From Myxococcales bacterium (GTDB lineage Bacteria > Myxococcota_A > Polyangia > Polyangiales > Polyangiaceae): a DNA stretch of 64,000 nt. The first letter of the stretch is position 1, and each line of letters begins with the position of its first letter. The notes below the pieces were generated by a model that was given only the letters and a program-made list of their open reading frames with translations, was not told where the DNA came from and did not search any database. This document shows positions 25,682-34,103 of this stretch, one piece after another. The stretch is taken from assembly GCA_004193285.1 (NCBI GenBank), contig SECP01000028.1:1-64000 (forward strand), read 5' to 3'. Position numbers and translations under genes: made by a program.

Positions 25682-26466
25682 ACGAACCGCTGCGGCGGGT
25701 TCGGGTCACGCGCGTGCGCTCCACCTTTCGAGGCAGCACGTGGCCGGTGCTGGCGCTCGCGAGCGAAGGGAGCGTGGTCGTCAAGCTGCACGGCTCTGCC
25801 GAGGGCACGCTGCCGCTGGTCGCGGAGGTCGTGGTCGGTGCTCTGGCCGATGCGCTCGGGCTCGCGACGCCGGCGCGCCTGCTCGTCGAGCTTCCCCCGG
25901 ATGTCCCGAGCGATGATCCGCACGAAGAGCTGCGCGACTTGCTGACGAAGAGCGCGGGGCTGAACCTCGGATTCAGCTACTTGGAAGGCTTTCGTAACGT
26001 CACGGTGGCGGACGCTTCTCGGATTCCGGCGGAGCTCGCGGCCCGCGTCGTGTGGTTGGACGCCTTCGTGCAGAACCCCGACCGCACCGCGAAGAACCCG
26101 AACCTGATGATCAAAGCCGGTAAAATCTGGCTCATCGATCACGGGGCAGCGCTGAACTTTCATCACGATTGGCGCGCGGTCACCGAGCAGTCACCGCGGG
26201 AGCCCGGCTCCGTGGTGACAGCGCACCTCTTTCAGGTTTCGGAGCGAGACCTACTGCTGGCCGACGCACGGTCCGCGGAGGTGCTGAGCAGGGAAGTTCT
26301 GGCGCGCGCGCTTGCCCAGGTGCCTGACGAGTGGCTCTCTACCGGCGGCGCCGAAGCGGCGGACCGCGAACGCGCGGCGTACGTCGCTTACCTGCAAAAG
26401 AGACTGCACGCGCCGCGCCCGTTCGTCGCTGCCGGTAAGCGCGTGCCGTTTCAATTCGGCCGCTGA
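25678..26466 (+). CDS. HipA-like kinase-fold protein
   Basis: Predicted 262 residues from the GTG overlapping the map stop (GTGA). It resembles the HipA_2/HipA-like kinase family: a short N-terminal strand region with VVKLHGSAEGTLPLVAE, then VWLDAFVQNPDRTAKNPNLM (catalytic-loop Asp and metal Asn) and KIWLIDHGAALNFHHDW (the DFG-equivalent ID site). No HipB antitoxin is present, unlike classic toxin-antitoxin loci. The substrate is unknown. Strict coupling with methionine aminopeptidase is unusual and suggests co-expression. Confidence 0.78.
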   Translation: MNEPLRRVRVTRVRSTFRGSTWPVLALASEGSVVVKLHGSAEGTLPLVAEVVVGALADALGLATPARLLVELPPDVPSDDPHEELRDLLTKSAGLNLGFSYLEGFRNVTVADASRIPAELAARVVWLDAFVQNPDRTAKNPNLMIKAGKIWLIDHGAALNFHHDWRAVTEQSPREPGSVVTAHLFQVSERDLLLADARSAEVLSREVLARALAQVPDEWLSTGGAEAADRERAAYVAYLQKRLHAPRPFVAAGKRVPFQFGR

Positions 26467-26473
26467 AGGCGGC

Positions 26474-27748
26474 TCACTTCATGGCGGGCAGGCTGCCGTC
26501 GGCGTTACGCGGCGCGCTGCGCGCATCCGCCGCCGATAAGCTCATGTCTACGGGGCCGGAGACGCTCAGGTCGCAGTAGGCGGTCTTGTTGTCTTTGGCG
26601 CCGCAGGCGGTGAGCTGGGGCGTCTCCGTATTGTTGTTGCGCACGAAGCCGCACGCCTTGTTCTCGAAAGCGAACGAGCCGCTCACCAGGTGCACGGCGC
26701 CGCCTTGCCCTTCTCCGTTCGGCTTCCCGCCGAGCTTGAAGCCGTTGCCGTCTCCTTGCGGATTGCTGCCGCCGATGGGCTTGCCGTTGGAAAACGCCCA
26801 CGAATTCTCGATTTTTACGACGTCGTCGGCGGCGAACAAATCCCAGCCATCATCGGCGTTGTTCCAGGCGCGGCAGCCGCGGAACACGTTGCCAGGGCCG
26901 ATGCGCAGCTTGGCCGCAAAGCCGTCCGCGTTCTCGCCTCCCGTCGTCGTGTCGAGGTTGCCCCACGAATCGCAGTTGGAGACGGTGTTGTTCGCGGCGC
27001 GCGTGTCGTCGGTGGCCTGGCTGCTGGGCGCGGTGATCTGAATGCCGGTGTCGCCGCACTCGTGCACGATCACGTCGTCGATGACGTTGCCGGAGCCGGA
27101 GATGGCGATGCAGTTGTCGGCCGCCTTCATCACCTCCAGGCCTTTGAGCTGCCAGTAGTTGGCGGCGATGCTGATGCCGCGGTTGCTGTCCACTCCTCGC
27201 GGCTGGGTCGAGAAGTCCAGCACCGGGCGACCTCCCGGCGCTGCCTGCAGCTTCACGAGGTTGCCGGGCTGTCCGCTGTATTTGAATTCGATGTCGAGCG
27301 TCGCGGCGATCGCGTACGTCCCCGGCTTCAACCAGATCGTGATGCCCGGCTTCACTTTGGGCAGCGCGCCGGCCAGGCTGGCGAGGGGAGCCGCCTCCGT
27401 CCCGGGGTTCGTGTCCGCGCCGGTCGTCGCCACCCAGAGCTCGCTCGCGCTGGCAGCGCCGCCCACGGTCGCGCCGCCTCCGGGCGCGGTTCCAGCCGTC
27501 GGAGTCGAAGGCGCTCCGCCGCTCCCGGCGCCGCTCGGCACGCCTCCTTGCGGCAAGGGCGCTCCGCCGCTCCCGGCGCTGCTCGGGGGCGAGCCGGAGC
27601 CGCCACTCGCGGAGCCGCCGCCGGAAGCGGTGGCAGCGCTGCCCGCCGCCCCCGGCGCGCCGAGCTCTTCCGCGCCATCGCTACCGCACGCGGCGAGCGA
27701 GCCAAGTGCGGAGAGGGTCGCGAGCGCGTGGAGCGGAAGTCGGAACAT
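26474..27748 (-). CDS. Pectate lyase, polysaccharide lyase family 9, lipoprotein
   Basis: Predicted 424 residues: lipobox SLAAC at Cys21, Gly/Ala/Pro linker to about residue 100, then a right-handed parallel beta-helix. The PL9 signature is clear: GENADGFAAK, NNADDGWDLF and GNGFKLGG. Asp275, 299, 300 and 303 have the spacing of the four calcium ligands of the Erwinia Pel9A enzyme, and Lys338 is placed as the catalytic base. The enzyme cleaves polygalacturonate by beta-elimination to give unsaturated oligogalacturonides. It is divergently transcribed from a jelly-roll lipoprotein gene and ends eight bases from the convergent HipA-like gene. Confidence 0.9.
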   Translation of the reverse strand: MFRLPLHALATLSALGSLAACGSDGAEELGAPGAAGSAATASGGGSASGGSGSPPSSAGSGGAPLPQGGVPSGAGSGGAPSTPTAGTAPGGGATVGGAASASELWVATTGADTNPGTEAAPLASLAGALPKVKPGITIWLKPGTYAIAATLDIEFKYSGQPGNLVKLQAAPGGRPVLDFSTQPRGVDSNRGISIAANYWQLKGLEVMKAADNCIAISGSGNVIDDVIVHECGDTGIQITAPSSQATDDTRAANNTVSNCDSWGNLDTTTGGENADGFAAKLRIGPGNVFRGCRAWNNADDGWDLFAADDVVKIENSWAFSNGKPIGGSNPQGDGNGFKLGGKPNGEGQGGAVHLVSGSFAFENKACGFVRNNNTETPQLTACGAKDNKTAYCDLSVSGPVDMSLSAADARSAPRNADGSLPAMK

Positions 27749-27798
27749 GGCACCAGCTAATGCGGGCCGCTGCGTCGTCGATCACCGCCTTTGGTGGT

Positions 27799-27825
27799 CG
27801 CCGACCGCGCCGCGCGCGGTCGGCG
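27799..27825. promoter_or_regulatory. 11-base perfect inverted repeat in the PL9/jelly-roll divergent promoter
   Basis: Arms CGCCGACCGCG and CGCGGTCGGCG are separated by five bases, in the 184-base gap between two divergent genes, about 50 bases upstream of the pectate lyase start. It could be an operator or a very stable hairpin in one of the leaders. Confidence 0.45.
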
Positions 27826-27932
27826 CGTGCCGAGTCCAGCACCGACGCAGATATCCAATCACGGTGAGTGCTCCAAAAGGAGAACCGCCGCGACTCGTGA
27901 TCGATCGACCCCGTTTCCGGGATGACTACGGG

Positions 27933-28835
27933 ATGTTCCCGCGACTGCCCGTGGTCGTCTGCTGTTTGATGGCCGTAGCTGGCTGCGCCGCCGAACAAGT
28001 CGACGACGACCTGCCGGGAGGGGGGACCGGAAACACCACCTCCGCCGGAGGCTCGGGCGCGGCAAGCGGAGGCAGTCCCGCCACTGGCGGCAAACCCAGC
28101 GTCGCTGGAACCGGCAACGTTGCTGGCACCGGCGCTGGCGCGGGGACGGCGGGGACGGGCTCGGGCACCGCGGGAACGGGCGGCTCACCCGGTAGCGCGG
28201 GCACATCCTCTGGCGGCGGCTCCGGAGCTGGAACGAGCGGCGGCACGGGTGGCGGAGGTAGCCCCGGCAGCGGCGGCAAACCCAGCATCACTCTGCCGTT
28301 CACCGAGAGCTTCGAGGACGGCGTGGCGGACGGCTTCATGCCCTGGAACGAGGACTTGATGGCGGGCGAGTGGGCGGTGGTGGCAGAGGGCGCCGGCAAG
28401 GTCTACCAGCCCAAGGCGCCGGTCGCGGAGCTCGAGTTCGCGGTCGGAGGCGTCACCGCGTGGACGGACGTCGCGCTCAAGGTGAAGGTGAAGCTTGCGG
28501 ATGCCGACTCCGGCGCGCAAATCGTGCTGCGCTTCAAAGACGCCAAGACCTATTTGTTCGTCGAGATGGCGGAGGGCAAGTTCAAGCTCCGCGGTCGCGC
28601 CAACGGCTCGACCCAAGACCTCGTCGCGCCCTCCCCCAAGCCGACGATCGTGGCCGGGACTTGGTACACGGTCGGCATCACCGTGAAGGGCACCACCGCT
28701 TCCGTCACGTTGAACAACGCGCCGATAGGCTCGCCCGCGATGTGCGACGCGCTCATCTCCAACGGCGGCGTCGCCCTCGGGGTCGCCGAAGGCAGCGTGG
28801 CCTTCGACGACTTGAGCGTGACCGCGGCCCCTTAG
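27933..28835 (+). CDS. Lipoprotein with C-terminal concanavalin-like jelly-roll domain
   Basis: Predicted 300 residues from ATG 27933; upstream in-frame extension would run through the neighbour's antisense. Lipobox VAGC near residue 18, then about 95 residues of Gly/Thr/Ser linker. The folded part (about 118-300) has FTESFEDGVADGFMPW, IVLRFKDAKTYLFVEM, AGTWYTVGITVKGTTASVTL and VAFDDLSV, the strand pattern of LamG/DUF1080-like carbohydrate-binding jelly rolls. No catalytic residues are evident. Divergent from the PL9 lyase, so a pectin-binding or accessory protein is a reasonable guess. Confidence 0.65.
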   Translation: MFPRLPVVVCCLMAVAGCAAEQVDDDLPGGGTGNTTSAGGSGAASGGSPATGGKPSVAGTGNVAGTGAGAGTAGTGSGTAGTGGSPGSAGTSSGGGSGAGTSGGTGGGGSPGSGGKPSITLPFTESFEDGVADGFMPWNEDLMAGEWAVVAEGAGKVYQPKAPVAELEFAVGGVTAWTDVALKVKVKLADADSGAQIVLRFKDAKTYLFVEMAEGKFKLRGRANGSTQDLVAPSPKPTIVAGTWYTVGITVKGTTASVTLNNAPIGSPAMCDALISNGGVALGVAEGSVAFDDLSVTAAP

Positions 28836-28836
28836 C

Positions 28837-30072
28837 TCAGACGAGCGCGCGCAGCGTACCGATCCGCTCGACCAGCGGCGGGTGCGAGTAATAAAACTTC
28901 GCGTAGAGCGGGTGCGGGTGAAGGTTGGACAGATTTTCGGTGCCGAGCTTGGCGAGCGCGTCCGCCAGATCCCCCGCGTGGCCGTGGAGGTCCACCGCGA
29001 AGCGGTCCGCTTCGCGCTCGTCGCGCCTGGACCACGCCGAAAAGAGCGGCGTGAGCGGGAACGAGAGGCTGGAGGCGGCCACCATCAACACGACGACCCG
29101 GGATGGGAAAGAGGCGGCGGAGAGCCCGACGAGGCCCGGAACGGCGGGGCTCGGAACGAGCGTGAACGCCAAGTACGCCGCGCCCACGAGCAGCGCGAGC
29201 ATCACCAGCATGCGCACGAGCACGTGGTGCTTCTTCCAGTGCCCGAGCTCGTGAGCGAGCACGGCGAGGATCTGCGCGTGGCTCATTTGCGAGAGCAACG
29301 TATCGAACAGAACGACTCGCTTCACGCGGCCCAGCCCCGTGAAGTAAGCGTTCGAGTGCGAGCTGCGGCGGGAAGCGTCTACCTTCAGCACGCGGCCGAG
29401 GTGAACGCCCGCCTTCTCGGTCATGGCGCGGATCCCCTCCGAAAGGCCGCTCACCTCGAGCGGCTCCATTTTGTTGAACAGAGGCTCGATGACGTACGGC
29501 GAGAGGAAGTTCATGAGCAGGCCCACGCCGGCGACGAGCGCGGTGACCCACAGCCACCAAGTGCCGGGCGCAGCTCGAACCAGGGCCAGCGCGCCGGCCG
29601 CGAGCAAGCCGGTGAGCACCAGCGAAAGGGCCGTGCTCTTCAGCCAATCGCTCCACCAAAGGCCGGCGGTTTGACGATTGAAGCCGTGGCGCTGCTCGAT
29701 GCGAAAGTCGCCGTAGAGCTGGAACGGTACCTCCAGCACCGCGCCGGCTACCAGCAGCCCGACCACGAACAGTACGCCGCTCCCGACGAACGAGCCCGAC
29801 AGGCTTTGCACCCAGCGGTCGTACGCACCCAGCCCGCCGCCGAACAGGAACGCCCCGGTGACCAGCGCGGAGGCGACGGCGTGCACCAAGCCGAACCGCG
29901 CGCGCTCCGCGGTGTAGTCGCTCATCTTTCGTAGCTTCTCCGCGTCCACCTCGCCGCGAAGCTCGGCCGGCACCTCGTGACCGCGCCGAGTGAGGTGCCG
30001 TAAGTTGAGCCAGGAGAGGCCGAGCCGCGCGGCCACGACCGCCACATAGACCGAGAGCGCCACGTCACGCAT
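28837..30072 (-). CDS. M48-family membrane metalloprotease (Ste24/CAAX-protease-like)
   Basis: Predicted 411 residues from ATG 30072, which starts at the first membrane helix; a TTG at 30106-30108 would add 12. Several hydrophobic helices precede the zinc site AVLAHELGHWKKHH, with the third ligand in the following helix (READRFAVDLHG). The N-terminal part, with ERARFGLVHAVASALVTG and GFNRQTAGLWWSDWLKS, is typical of eukaryotic-type Ste24 proteases found in bacteria. Probably acts in membrane protein quality control. It follows kdgA closely (45 bases) on the same strand and so may be carried on the uronate operon transcript without a shared function. Confidence 0.85.
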   Translation of the reverse strand: MRDVALSVYVAVVAARLGLSWLNLRHLTRRGHEVPAELRGEVDAEKLRKMSDYTAERARFGLVHAVASALVTGAFLFGGGLGAYDRWVQSLSGSFVGSGVLFVVGLLVAGAVLEVPFQLYGDFRIEQRHGFNRQTAGLWWSDWLKSTALSLVLTGLLAAGALALVRAAPGTWWLWVTALVAGVGLLMNFLSPYVIEPLFNKMEPLEVSGLSEGIRAMTEKAGVHLGRVLKVDASRRSSHSNAYFTGLGRVKRVVLFDTLLSQMSHAQILAVLAHELGHWKKHHVLVRMLVMLALLVGAAYLAFTLVPSPAVPGLVGLSAASFPSRVVVLMVAASSLSFPLTPLFSAWSRRDEREADRFAVDLHGHAGDLADALAKLGTENLSNLHPHPLYAKFYYSHPPLVERIGTLRALV

Positions 30073-30117
30073 GGACGGCAACGTAAGGCGCCCCGAGCGG
30101 GTCGCCAAGCGCTCGTC

Positions 30118-30768
30118 TCAGTGGGCGCGGTGAGTCGCGACCGCGTCTACCAGCTCTTTGGCCCGCGCCGTGATGACGGCCAGGTTGCCGGCCGCGAGCG
30201 CCTGCGCATCCACCAGCTCGGAACCGATGCCGAGCGCGGCCGCCCCGGCGGCCAGGTATTCCGGCGCGGTGGCGGCGTTCACTCCGCCCGTGGGCAGGAG
30301 CTTCACTTGGGGAAGCGGCCCCTTGAGCGCCTTGAGGTATTTGGCGCCCCCCATCGCGGAGCAGGGGAAGATCTTCACCATGTCCGCCCCCGCCTTCCAG
30401 GCCGTGATGACCTCCGTGGGGGTCAGGGCGCCGGGCATCATCGGGACGCCTTGCTGCAGCACGTACTCGACCGTCGGCAAGTCCAAGCCGGGGCTCACTA
30501 CGAACCTTGCGCCAGCGCCCAGGCAAGCGCGAGCCTGCTCCACGTTCAGCACCGTGCCGGCGCCGATCAGCGCCCGCGCGCCGAAGCGGTTCGATAGGCT
30601 CTCCATCAGCTGAACTGCGCCCGGCACCGTGAGCGTGATCTCGAAGATCGAGATGCCGCCTTCGAGGATCGCTTCTACCGCGGCCGTGGCGAGCTCCGCG
30701 GTGGGCGCGCGCACCACCGGTACGAGCACCCTTTGCTCCAACTGCTCGAGTACTTCTTCGCGTTTCAT
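30118..30768 (-). CDS. kdgA: 2-dehydro-3-deoxyphosphogluconate/4-hydroxy-2-oxoglutarate aldolase
   Basis: Predicted 216-residue class I aldolase splitting KDPG into pyruvate and glyceraldehyde-3-phosphate. Catalytic residues are in place: Glu43 in FEITLTVPGA and Schiff-base Lys132 in DMVKIFPCSAMGG. Also seen are RALIGAGTVL and LPTGGVNAATAPEYLAAGA. ATG 30768 is one base after the KduD stop, so it is the natural start; upstream in-frame residues belong to kduD read in another frame. Third gene of kduI-kduD-kdgA. The intermediate kinase step (KdgK) is not encoded nearby. Confidence 0.93.
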   Translation of the reverse strand: MKREEVLEQLEQRVLVPVVRAPTAELATAAVEAILEGGISIFEITLTVPGAVQLMESLSNRFGARALIGAGTVLNVEQARACLGAGARFVVSPGLDLPTVEYVLQQGVPMMPGALTPTEVITAWKAGADMVKIFPCSAMGGAKYLKALKGPLPQVKLLPTGGVNAATAPEYLAAGAAALGIGSELVDAQALAAGNLAVITARAKELVDAVATHRAH

Positions 30769-30769
30769 G

Positions 30770-31528
30770 TCAGCGTCCCATCCACCCGCCGTCCACCGTG
30801 AGGACATGGCCGTGCACGTAACCTGCGGCGGGTGAGCACAAGAACACGGCCGCGCCGGCGATATCGCGCGGCGTGGCCCAGCGCCCGGCCGGAATGCGCT
30901 CGGAAATTTGCCGAAAACGCTCGGCGTTTTGGCGGAGCGCGGCGGTGTTGTCGGTCTCCACGTAGCCCGGCGCGACCGCGTTCACGTTCACTCCGCGCCC
31001 CGCCCATTCGTTGGCCAGCGCCTTGGTGAGCTGCGCGACGCCGCCTTTAGCCGCCGCGTAGCCGGGCACCGTGAGCCCACCCTGGAACGAGAGCAGCGAA
31101 GCCACGTTGACGATCTTGCCCGAGCCTTGCTCGAGCAGGTGCTTGCCGACCAGCTTGCAGAGCGAGAACACGCTCGTCAGGTTCACGCCGATGACCGCGT
31201 CCCAATCCTCGTCGCTATGCTCCACCGCGGGCGCGCGGCGGATGATGCCGGCGTTGTTCACGAGGAGGTCCACCCGTCCGAACCGCTCCAGCACCTCTGC
31301 CACCAGGCGCGCGGGGGTGGCGCGGTCACTCAGATCGCCGGAGACGGCGGCCGCCTTGCGGCCCTTGGCTCGGACGACGGAGGCCGTCCCGTCTGCGGGG
31401 CGAGAGTTCCCGTGGCAAGCGACGTCCGCCCCCTGCTCGGCGAGCGCCTCTGCGATCGCCGCCCCAATGCCGGCGGATGCGCCGGTGACCAGCGCGACCT
31501 TGCCGTCCAACCGGAAAAGATCGCTCAT
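30770..31528 (-). CDS. kduD: 2-dehydro-3-deoxy-D-gluconate 5-dehydrogenase (SDR family)
   Basis: Predicted 252-residue NAD-dependent short-chain dehydrogenase. TGASAGIG binds the cofactor, NNAG at about residue 91 is present, and the Ser144, Tyr157, Lys161 catalytic triad lies in NVASLLSFQGGLTVPGY followed by AAAKGG. Glycines and the C-terminal PAAGYVHGHVLTVDGGW fit KduD. In the pathway it reduces 2,5-diketo-3-deoxygluconate to KDG. SDRs are numerous, so this assignment leans on position: its ATG overlaps kduI by four bases and kdgA follows after one base. Confidence 0.85.
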   Translation of the reverse strand: MSDLFRLDGKVALVTGASAGIGAAIAEALAEQGADVACHGNSRPADGTASVVRAKGRKAAAVSGDLSDRATPARLVAEVLERFGRVDLLVNNAGIIRRAPAVEHSDEDWDAVIGVNLTSVFSLCKLVGKHLLEQGSGKIVNVASLLSFQGGLTVPGYAAAKGGVAQLTKALANEWAGRGVNVNAVAPGYVETDNTAALRQNAERFRQISERIPAGRWATPRDIAGAAVFLCSPAAGYVHGHVLTVDGGWMGR

Positions 31529-32349
31529 TTTTGGCCCTGGCTCGCTTCCAGACCCGAGCCGGCCTGGTCGAAGCCCGGCTGCACGTTCACCACGCCGAAC
31601 TTGCGATCTTCGACCTCACGGTGGGCGGCCATCATCCAGATGAAGTTGATGCCGTGCCCGGGCGCGGCGACGTTCGGGTGGTAGCCGGCCGGCATGAGCA
31701 CCGCGTCGCCGTCCCGCACGATGCTCACGAGCTCCGGCGTTTGCGGATCCGTGTAGACGAGCTGAATGCCGAACGCGGGCGCGGGCATGTCGAAGTAAAC
31801 GTACACTTCTTCCAGGAGCTGGGTGTGCTCGTGGGGCGGCCAGCTCGTCCAGTTCCCGGGCTGGCTCTTGGTGAAGCCCATCAAGATGCGGCCAGCCTTC
31901 ACGTTGTCGCCGATGACGATGTTGAGGTCACGGGAGGTCGCGGGGCCGCCAGCGGTGAACTTCTGCGCCGGGTTCTGCGACACGGTCGCGTACGGCACGA
32001 CTTGCAGCGGGTACTCGCCGTCCACCTCTGCTGCGCACTCCACCAAGTCCACGTTGGAGTCTGTCGTGACCTCCACGCTCGAGCCGCGCGGCACGTAGAT
32101 CGCGTCGTACTGCCCCAGCACGTGGCGCGCGCCATCCACCACGACGCTGCAGCCGCCGTGCATGCACAGGAGCGCGGTCTCGCGCCGGGCGGTTTCGAAG
32201 CTCACGTGAGGCGAAGAGGCATCGAGCAGGATGCGGCCATAGTGCAGGTGCGAAACCGCGCTATTGCCGGGAGATACCGAAATTTTGCGACCTTTGTGGG
32301 CGGTCGTGCCGGAAAAAACCAGTTGCTGATCGCGGAGGGCTTGGGCCAT
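31525..32349 (-). CDS. kduI: KduI/IolB-family isomerase, probable 5-keto-4-deoxyuronate isomerase
   Basis: Predicted 274-residue double cupin of the KduI/IolB family. The metal-binding site is NWTSWPPHEHTQLLEEVYVY with His173, His175 and a following Glu, plus His224 in GYHPN. The PPHEH form and the length of about 270 are closer to IolB (5-deoxyglucuronate isomerase of inositol catabolism), while the operon with KduD and KdgA argues for KduI activity, opening 5-keto-4-deoxyuronate from pectin breakdown. No iol genes are present in the window. Either assignment implies keto-aldose isomerisation of a deoxyuronate. Confidence 0.75.
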   Translation of the reverse strand: MAQALRDQQLVFSGTTAHKGRKISVSPGNSAVSHLHYGRILLDASSPHVSFETARRETALLCMHGGCSVVVDGARHVLGQYDAIYVPRGSSVEVTTDSNVDLVECAAEVDGEYPLQVVPYATVSQNPAQKFTAGGPATSRDLNIVIGDNVKAGRILMGFTKSQPGNWTSWPPHEHTQLLEEVYVYFDMPAPAFGIQLVYTDPQTPELVSIVRDGDAVLMPAGYHPNVAAPGHGINFIWMMAAHREVEDRKFGVVNVQPGFDQAGSGLEASQGQK

Positions 32350-32384
32350 CGGATTGCTCGAAATCGCTGAGTTGTAGGGGCGAG

Positions 32385-33893
32385 TTATTTGACGGGCGGA
32401 ATCGGAATCGAAATCTCGTCGTCTTCCTTTTGAATGCAGGAAGAGAGGTCGAAGATCATGAACTCGAGCGCCTTCTCTTGCGGCGAGAGCTCGGCGCTAG
32501 AGCTCATGTTGCAGCGCGTGGGGAACGGCTCTGCCGCGAGCTTGTCGCCACCGAACGTGACGTGCACGTCGCTGAAGACCATGCGCCCGCACTCCTTCTG
32601 ACCTACCGGCGTGGTGAACGAGAAGTACTGCACCATGTCAGCGGCGCGCTCGTCGCCGTCCGCTCCCTCGTCCGTCCCGTAGATCCAGCGCTGGGCCAGG
32701 TTGTCGTCGACGATGTCCACCGAGTGCTCGGCCTTGACGAGCGACAGCTTGCCGGCCGTCGTCGAAGCGCCGACCTGCATCAGCCAATCGCGAAACGCGA
32801 TGCCTTTGGGGAAGGTGTCGTCCACCTGGACCGTCACGGAGCCGATGTCAGCCGCGCCCTTCGAAAACGACGCCACTTTGGGGTACTCGTCGTTGGGAGT
32901 CGTGTCCCCGGAGTTGATCCAGCGGTGGTGCCAGTGCGAGCCGAAGATGCGCCCGCCCAGGTCGGCGTACTTTCGCACCTCCAGGTGCATCTCCAGGGGG
33001 CGACGCTCGGTCACGTCGTCCGGCAGCTTGTCCGGCGGTTGGTTCCACAGGTTGTCGCTGCCCTCGCAGCTCATCAAGATCATGTCGTAGCCGAGCATGC
33101 GGTTCGAATCGGCCCAAAGCTCGCGCGCGGAGGGGAGCGCGACGGACTGCCCGTTGCTCAGCATGGAGGGAGCGGCCTTGTAGCCCGCCCACAGGTTCAC
33201 GCGCCCGCCGCCGCTCTCCGGGGTGAACTCGTCTGCGTCGACACCGATGCGATGCAGGAGGCACTCGAGCGCGTCAGAGCCGCCCGTCGTGACGGCGATC
33301 TTGGGGATGTGGCCTTCCGCGGAGTTGCGCGGCAAGCGCGTGATGTCCGGCGGGAGCTTCGTGTCGGTGCACGGCTCGACCTTGATCTCCACCGTGCGGC
33401 GCCACTTGCCGAGCTGCACCGTGAGCGGGATGGCGTCACCGACCGGCACGTCAGTCAGCTTGAAGCTGCCATCGGGCTTCGTGAGCGCGACCGCCGTCGC
33501 CGTGTCCGGAAAGTGAGCGCCGCAGTCTTCGCACTGCGCGCGGTCCTTCAAGTCCACGAGCGAACCTGGCTCGGCCACGTAAACGACCGCGTTGTAGAGC
33601 GGCACCTTGCCGGCGGGGTCGTAGACACGACCGCTGACGGACGTGGTCGACGGCACGCTGTCCGCCGGGCAGTCCACCTTCTTGCAGCGCAGGGAGGATT
33701 TGTCCTCGCAGCTCGCGGGGAGCGGCGGCAAGTGGATGCTGCCGCCGATGCCGGGCGAGCTACCGGCGCCGCTCCCGTCCGCCGGGTCCAAGGTCTTCGC
33801 CGAGCAAGCCCCGAGCGCGGCCAGCGCGAGCACGCTGGCAGCTAGCATTTGCCGCCGGTGAGGGCCGCTACGGTGCATGACAGGGCTTCGCAT
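32385..33893 (-). CDS. Large lipoprotein with carboxypeptidase-regulatory-like domain
   Basis: Predicted 502 residues from ATG 33893 (ATG 33878 also plausible). Lipobox LAALGAC near residue 30. Four conserved cysteines follow (CEDKSSLRCKKVDCP), then a carboxypeptidase-regulatory-like segment (SGRVYDPAGKVPLYNAVVYV, then GSFKLTDVPVG). The middle, with MLGYDMILMSCEGSDN and YADLGGRIFGSHWHHRW, resembles the ThuA/glutamine-amidotransferase-like flavodoxin fold. Such proteins are common in myxobacteria and of unknown role. It lies 35 bases upstream of kduI, so it probably heads the operon. A substrate-binding surface role is possible. Confidence 0.6.
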   Translation of the reverse strand: MRSPVMHRSGPHRRQMLAASVLALAALGACSAKTLDPADGSGAGSSPGIGGSIHLPPLPASCEDKSSLRCKKVDCPADSVPSTTSVSGRVYDPAGKVPLYNAVVYVAEPGSLVDLKDRAQCEDCGAHFPDTATAVALTKPDGSFKLTDVPVGDAIPLTVQLGKWRRTVEIKVEPCTDTKLPPDITRLPRNSAEGHIPKIAVTTGGSDALECLLHRIGVDADEFTPESGGGRVNLWAGYKAAPSMLSNGQSVALPSARELWADSNRMLGYDMILMSCEGSDNLWNQPPDKLPDDVTERRPLEMHLEVRKYADLGGRIFGSHWHHRWINSGDTTPNDEYPKVASFSKGAADIGSVTVQVDDTFPKGIAFRDWLMQVGASTTAGKLSLVKAEHSVDIVDDNLAQRWIYGTDEGADGDERAADMVQYFSFTTPVGQKECGRMVFSDVHVTFGGDKLAAEPFPTRCNMSSSAELSPQEKALEFMIFDLSSCIQKEDDEISIPIPPVK

Positions 33894-34103
33894 GAACGGG
33901 CGCGCCGCGGAGGGAGGCCGAGCCCACCGCACAGGATAGCGCGAATTGGCCGGGCGCCAGGTGCCTCGCGCGGAGCGGGCGGCTGCGTCCTGACCTCGCC
34001 GCGAGCCGCCGAGGCCGCCTGGAAAATTGCCGAGCCCTTTCACTCCACAGGCCTTATGCCGCTGCGACGAGATTCGATCACGGCCCGGTGCGCACTTCCG
34101 CCG

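Noticed and set aside
25678-26466. HipBA toxin-antitoxin module
   Set aside because: No hipB-like helix-turn-helix gene lies upstream; the upstream partner is methionine aminopeptidase.
27159-27932. N-terminal extension of the jelly-roll lipoprotein
   Set aside because: Runs antisense through the PL9 gene, and the lipobox only makes sense with the start at 27933.
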